From Oopsacas minuta (lineage: Eukaryota > Porifera > Hexactinellida > Lyssacinosida > Leucopsacidae), in contig JAKMXF010000044.1 in the NCBI GenBank assembly GCA_024704765.1, forward strand, positions 186,001 to 250,000: 64,000 nucleotides of DNA, in the 5' to 3' direction. A program made the position numbers and the translations under genes. The first letter of the stretch is position 1. Each line of letters starts with the position of its first letter. The notes beneath the pieces were generated by a model that ran no database searches, was not told the origin of the DNA, and worked only from the letters and a program-made list of their open reading frames with translations. Shown piece by piece: positions 58,690 to 64,000 of this stretch.

Positions 58690-59853
58690 TTTTTACAAAG
58701 GTTGATTGCATTCACTGAGTTAAAAATATTCCTTGTGTGAGCATAAGAGAGCAAAACTTGCTTATTGTATATAAGAAAGGTTTGTTTTATGTGATTAAAA
58801 TGAATTTGATATTATCTAGCCAACTGAATTCAATTATTTTGGCAACTGCACTAAAAATTTAATTATTTTGGCAACCGAACTGAAAAGCCAGGCAGGAGCA
58901 AAAGAGGGAATTGTTATTCATTCGATTAGGAGCGTTACCTTAGAGAGACACTATTAGCGAGGATTTGTTAATGTAGAAGAATATCTAGTAATTAAACATA
59001 TTTTCTATTTCAGAATTACTTGCTAGAAATTATTGACTGTTTAGAACCCAACCTAGAAGTTACTAATGTAAATAGTGTTTCTATACATTTTAACATTCTG
59101 GTCTGAGTATATGAATCCACACTCTACAAGGGGAAATGGGAAATGTTGAAATGATACCAATATATAGGGCGTATAATTTTAACCATTTGTCAAATTAGTT
59201 GGTTTGTTTGCCAAAATAATTCAATTTTCAGTTCAGTTGCCAAAATAATTGAATTGGTATGCCAGAATAATTGAATCTTTAGTTCACTTGCCCAAATAAT
59301 TAAATTCGTTTGCCAGAATAATTGAATTTTTAGTTCAGTTGCCAAGATAATTGAATTCATTTGCCAAGTTAATGATGCATCCGATTAATACCATAAAACC
59401 CTCCATATCATAGACCCAACCTATCGCTTTCCATATGCAGGCCATCATACTGTTTTACAGTAAATCGCAAAATATAGACAAGTAAAGATTATAGTTTCTA
59501 TGAAAAACATGACCCCAACAGAACTTTGAGTGGTAAACTAAATAATTCAGGAATAATACGAATTATTAAAACTTCGTAATACAAGCAATCGCTAAAATGC
59601 TGGCCAAACCTTCATTTGGGTGGTCACTTGGGGTACATGTAAATGTCCAATGCAAGTGGGCTGTTTATCAAGAAAAAATACATTTTCGCCATAGTAATGC
59701 ATACAAAATATAAAATTGCAAAGCTTTTTACCAAACTGACATAACTCGGACCAAAGCCCCTGATAATCGAGGGAATACATCGCGAACGGTAAAACGAGAT
59801 ACAAAATATTTTCCGCAAATAATCGATGCAGCGAACGGCGAGGGCTGCCTGTA
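58690..59853. mobile_element. Second pogo/Tigger-type copy, split
   Basis: Bases 58690-58810 match the middle of the 36.1-kb MITE (GATTG(C/T)ATTCACTGAGT, then GCATAAGA(G/A)AG). Bases 59640-59853 match its right half and end in GGCGAGGGCTGCCTG. The left TIR is not found. The interval 58811-59630 is foreign and contains the tandem-TIR element. Confidence 0.65.
58819..59372. mobile_element. Element with tandemly repeated inverted termini
   Basis: The left end holds two units of an (A/C)AATTATTTTGGCAAC(T/C)G type and the right end holds about five in inverse orientation (GCCA(A/G)(A/G)ATAATTGAATT). Alternate spacers carry AACTGAACTAAAAATT or its inverse. The interior of about 300 bp is non-coding. 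This organisation is typical of foldback-type elements with internal TIR repeats. Confidence 0.7.
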
Positions 59854-60345
59854 GTCTAATTTCTTCGATTTATTATGAATAATCGCTGAAATGTGACGGG
59901 TGAGGGGGTGGGAATAATCCAGTTTATATCAACTGGGAATGATGTACATTAGACAAAAAACGTTTATCAATGTCTCTTTTTCACAGTGACTGAATTCCCA
60001 CTTGATAGAATTAGGATCATTCCCACCCCACCAATTACATTTCAGCTATTTTTCATAATTAAATGAAAAGATAGACTGTTCAAACTGGAAAAACTTATCT
60101 TCAACTCAACTTAAATAATTTGATCCGATACCTCGAACTACTCCCTAATTTAGGTGCAACTATGGCCATTTTTGGGTGGCTACGTGCCCACCCAGATTTA
60201 ACTCCACCATAATACAAAAAGAATTGGGCGGTGAGCATGATGTCATATTTGGCCAACCTGACTCATGAGCTGATTAGCGAAGATGATTTTTATTAATAGA
60301 TTATACATTTACAAATAATGACACCATTTATCCGTAAGAAATATA

Positions 60346-61110
60346 CAGTCAACTCTCATTATAACTGTTATAGGAGATGTTGGCGATTTGATAGTATATG
60401 GCTTCGATACAGTGTACTTTTATAGTTTCTAATACCATCAGTAAGCAAACTGATAATTTAGCCAAGTATATTACGATATATCTAATGTACTTATTTAAGA
60501 ATGGACGTACTAAACGCCCTCAATGCTTGTGTTTGAGGTCAACTAACAAGGAATAGCCAAGTATACTGCAAAATTGACTTTCATGTTTCGTGGTAGATTT
60601 GAATCTTCTTCAGATATTATTTTCTTGTTTTCATTCCATCGTAATGGTAATGATTATTTTCAATAACAGTTTTCAAGGTAGAATGATTACCGAAAACAAG
60701 TGTATACCCAAGGAGCTTAAAGTGTTGGAGTTTTACAATTAGTAATGGAGACAATTGGATAAAATCTCCTATTAATTGTATAACTTCATTTTGACGCTTG
60801 CATATTTTCATAAGAGTGTGGTAATCTTACTTTCGATGGTAATTTTCAGTCATTTTAAGTATGAATAAATAAAAAACATTTTAGGTTTACTATTAATTTG
60901 TGGAATCGTGCTATCGTACGATCGTACGACGATTGAAGCATGTCAGCTATAATTTGTTGAAGTCACACAATTCACTTAAAAACTGTATTGAAGCTATATA
61001 CCATCAGATCGCCAACATCTCCCGATTGACAACATCTCCTATGACATAACGAAGTGTTCGGGGCCTCGTTCGTTATAAACGGAGTTTGTTGTAACCGGAG
61101 TACGTTAAAT
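60346..61110. mobile_element. Inverted-repeat element, about 765 bp
   Basis: The left arm (60346-60425: ACTGTTATAGGAGATGTTGG, then CGATTTGATAGTATATGGCT) is inverted at 60980-61055 (AGCTATATACCATCAGATCG, then CCAACATCTCCC and CAACATCTCCTATGACATAA). The left edge CAGTCAACTCTCATT follows a TA. The right edge is not certain. No coding content was recognised. Confidence 0.55.
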
Positions 61111-62213
61111 TCACATTTTGTTTGTAGCATTATATCAATAATAGCGGAAGTCTCCAAGTTCGTTAAATACTGACTTTTGTGTAATCTATACTATTAAGGA
61201 TTATAATAAAAGTGACCTAATGACAATCTATTAGTAGCGGCGCTTAAGAAAGTTATAATAATGCATAATCATTGACTATTACTAACCACATATTTATGTT
61301 TGATGTCTAATTTAAACGAATCTCGAATATAAGAATAATATTGGTATCTTTCAATAGTCATCAAAGAACAAATCATAATCTTTATATGTTCAAATTCAAG
61401 TGCCTAGAACATTAAAAGAAAAATTTTTAAAGATATTTCCTGGCAACAGTATTAGCATGCATGAAGAATCCTTTGGTGTAACTCTATACTAATGAATGAA
61501 CAAATGGTAAATACTACTCGTTTTAACTTTACATTACAAATTTTCACTCTAAGAGAGGGGTAATAAGACACAACCTCCAAAACGGTCAAAATATCAAGAA
61601 TTTGTTAAATTATATACTCATACTGCGTTTCCTTCTTTAGCAGTACTTGGTAAGTAGCTTCTTGCTTTTCCTTAGGCTATTATCTGTAATTACATATCAG
61701 TCTACATATTGCATGGCCTTTTCAGGAACAGTCGAAGTATATTCCACAGTAATTAATTCTTAAACTTAGCTTCGAAATATTTGTTGAGTTTCATTTTCTA
61801 TATTCTTGTCCATGCTCCAAATTATGAATAATTACATTTCCGAGGTTATGGGTGTACATAATTTTTTTCCTAAAGCCTCTCTTCCCTATTATGCAGCAAA
61901 TGTTCAGACACTCGTGACCTAAGTAACATACTAAATGGCGCAGCATGGCCTACTTAAAATATAATATTGTATATCTCAACGAGAAGGCCAACAGGAAATG
62001 TGTTTTTATCACATATCTTCAGAAATATATGTTTTTGAGCAGAGGTATATATTTATGACATATAGGGATATGATAGCGAATTATGCATTTCTATTGTGAA
62101 ATATGATTTCTCAACATGTGGTTCCGCAGAGTTTTTTTTTAGAACCAAAAATGCTACTTTCAAACTATGATTCAAACATCTTCTCAGTGTTTTTAATGCT
62201 TGACAGTTCTATA
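61111..62213. other. No gene recognised
   Basis: AT-rich sequence with no domain, repeat end or RNA gene that I can support. Confidence 0.4.
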
Positions 62214-62716
62214 TAATGACAAAGCCAAATTGTATACCTGAATACAATAGTTGATATGAATGGAATGTGAACACATTCTTGTGTTACCAGGGGAACCTGT
62301 ATTCATTTGTTTAAGCTATAACTCAAAAACTATGAGTGCTATGGCTCTGAAATGTATACCAGTAGTTCTGTAATAGTCAATTTCCTATTCACTAATAATA
62401 TAGTCCCTCTGCTTTTTGTTCATACTTTGTGAGATATTTTGACAATTTCAATATAGATGGTAGATAGACTGTCATATAATATATAAGAAATGTCAAAATA
62501 TCTCAAGTATCAACTGAAATCAAAGAAATATATTATTAGTGAATAGGAAGTTGGCTATTACGGAACTGTTGGTGTAAAGTTGAGAGCCATAGCATCCATT
62601 GTTTTGAGTTATAAATTCAGAAAATAACAACACGTTCCCTTAGCAACAAAGGAATGTGTTCACATTCCTTTCATATCAACTTTTGTTTCTAAGTATACTA
62701 TTCGCCTCTGTCATTA
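62214..62716. repeat. Foldback element, about 500 bp
   Basis: The arms pair from TAATGAC/GTCATTA inward through GTTGATATGAATGGAATGTG / ATTCCTTTCATATCAAC. The pairing continues through TATGGCTCT/AGAGCCATA, ATTTCCTATTCACTAATAAT / ATTATTAGTGAATAGGAAGT and TGAGATATTTTGAC/GTCAAAATATCTCAA to a centre near 62470. It is a distinct subfamily from the ATCTTTGATTT set but has the same architecture. Confidence 0.85.
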
Positions 62717-62869
62717 AATAATACTGCCAAGCGCTAAAACATTGACAAGATTGTTCAAAAATAGGTTGAAAAGCACTCTTATTTGTACTTTACAGGTATG
62801 AAATAAGTATAATTCTTGAAAACTCGCATGAAGGTTTGTATGAATATAGAAACCCTTGACCAGTATTTG

Positions 62870-62937
62870 GGGGAGCGACAGAAATTTAGTGAGCACGCGC
62901 CCAGGGTCAGTACTCACTAAATTTTGTCTCCTGCCCA
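62870..62937 (+). other. Stem-loop with about 23-bp arms
   Basis: ACAGAAATTTAGTGAG pairs with CTCACTAAATTTTGT; the stem extends with mismatches to GGGAGCG/CTCCTGCCC and encloses a loop of about 20 bases. It could be a miniature palindromic element or a hairpin RNA. No flanking evidence supports one over the other. Confidence 0.5.
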
Positions 62938-63220
62938 CACTGTCGATGCTACTGCGTGTAGGTATGAGGCGCAAGGAGGGAGGGGTGACGTTTCGGTTTA
63001 GGGCCGGCATGTCCTCCTCAATCTGAATCTACATCTTAGACAGCAGTTAGTCCAACTTCTCTAGGGATTTCCCAAGCATTCGCCTCACTTGGATTGCCCT
63101 CTACAACATCTCAAGAACAAGATTCTCTTCGAGTTGATAAATGCATGGGACGCCCTCGAAGCATTGTTCTATGGAAATAATACATACAACTTGTACATCT
63201 CCTACGATGTGGAATAACCG

Positions 63221-63440
63221 AGCAGGTCTCCACGTAAATTTAAGATTTCAACTAATTTTTTACTGTAATAGTCATAAACACAACAAATAAATTTACATAT
63301 GAGAAATTTGAAATTGCCAAAATCAGTTTCAGCCTACTTTGTTACCCCATGGCAGCTGATAATAGCAGGTCTCTACGTATATTTACGATTTCAACTATTA
63401 TTTACTTCATATTCATGAAGATATTAATAAATTTGCATAT
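63221..63440 (+). repeat. Diverged direct duplication, period about 144 bp
   Basis: GAGCAGGTCTCCACGTAAAT, then GATTTCAACTA and AAATTTACATAT in the first copy, recurs as TAGCAGGTCTCTACGTATAT, GATTTCAACTA and AAATTTGCATAT in the second. A third AGCAGGTCC starts near 63463. Beyond it, 63490-63590 holds short CAGGTTGGT/AACCT repeats. No gene was recognised to the window end. Confidence 0.6.
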
Positions 63441-64000
63441 ACCTCTAATATAATAATGAAGCAGGTCCGTAGCCACTGGTCAGGTTTTAACCTGATCACT
63501 TTTGGTTATTAAATTTCCCAAATATGGCAATCACTCAATCAGGTTGGTTAGTTTAACCTCACCAATCAGTCAGGTTGGTGAAGTCAACCTCGCTCTTATA
63601 TTTTGGTGCTTACGGCCTGAGAAGTGTAACTTACCAACAAAGCGGCCATTTCTAATTTCTAAAATCTAGACAATTCTATCCAAAAAAACTGATCTAAATA
63701 ATTTTTGGGAGGCTGCTGGACCTATTAGGGGAGCATATTACCACCCGACCACCCCCAGTAGAAATCTTCGAATTAGTTATGAATGCACGGTAATAGTAGC
63801 GGGTGCGCCAGGTACTTTTAAATACCTCAAATTTTTCAGTATTGAGTTAAGATATTTTGATATGTTTTCTATTTTAGAAATTTCGAGTCTATGAAACTTA
63901 TCATATCAATTTTACGATATATCGTATCCCATCGGAGATTTTTAACCGATATCCATATTTTCCAAACCCTTGGTAATTTTGTTGTTTGTTTACTTATGTT

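Noticed and set aside
58441-58754. 99- and 76-codon frames on opposite strands
   Set aside because: Overlapping antisense frames beside a pogo-type relic without recognisable transposase motifs.
62714-63010. 98-codon minus-strand open frame
   Set aside because: Part of it crosses the stem-loop at 62870-62937, and the rest shows no domain.

Overview
The window looks like a stretch of AT-rich invertebrate, most likely arthropod, nuclear DNA. Two intact host-type genes (an eIF4G-like and a testin-like gene) sit in a dense graveyard of DNA transposons. The mix of mariner, Tc1, hAT, P-element-like, Mutator-like, Transib/RAG1-like and Crypton-like relics, and the resemblance of several of these protein families to ones I associate with sea lice, makes a copepod plausible. 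That attribution is inference, not something the sequence proves. No bacterial operon, rRNA or convincing tRNA was seen, and no virus-like gene was recognised.

Layout. 0.3-3.9 kb is a broken hAT transposase carrying a small MITE and a TA-flanked mariner (1844-3174). 4.9-5.3 kb is a long palindromic foldback element. 5.7-7.05 kb is a Tc1-type element with clean TIRs and one coding frameshift, followed by the tail of another mariner. 7.7-12.8 kb is mostly dispersed repeats. 12.8-13.4 kb (minus) is a relic of a poorly characterised transposase-like family. 17.45-19.6 kb is a Mutator-like element whose decayed protein carries FLYWCH, MULE-transposase and RING parts, with 31-bp tandem repeats at its right end. 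20.3-22.0 kb is a P-element/THAP9-like transposase relic. 23.8-26.8 kb (minus) is a 994-codon uninterrupted eIF4G-like gene. 29.9-32.0 kb (minus) is a Transib/RAG1-like transposase relic in which all three catalytic carboxylates can still be placed. 32.5-33.8 kb is a hAT relic. 33.9-35.2 kb holds two foldback elements. 36.1-37.6 kb is a pogo/Tigger-type MITE abutted by a hAT with a near-perfect 8-bp target duplication.

37.9-42.2 kb is a Mutator-like transposase with a C-terminal PHD finger. It is split by a 2.58-kb hAT element (39424-42004) that has a perfect 8-bp target duplication (TTGTGCAG) and GGGTCAT-rich ends. 44.6-47.1 kb has two MITEs and a mariner relic. 47.9-49.0 kb is a Crypton-like tyrosine recombinase relic followed by a coiled-coil open stretch. 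55.7-56.9 kb (plus) is a 400-codon testin-like PET/3xLIM gene. 58.4-59.9 kb is a second pogo-type copy split by an element with tandemly repeated inverted termini. 60.3-61.1 and 62.2-62.7 kb are further inverted-repeat elements.

How the parts relate. The two host genes are unrelated to each other (translation initiation; actin/focal-adhesion scaffold). Everything else is mobile DNA, and nesting gives relative ages: mariner after hAT at 1.8 kb, hAT after Mutator-like at 39.4 kb, hAT after pogo-MITE at 36.65 kb, tandem-TIR element after pogo copy at 58.8 kb.
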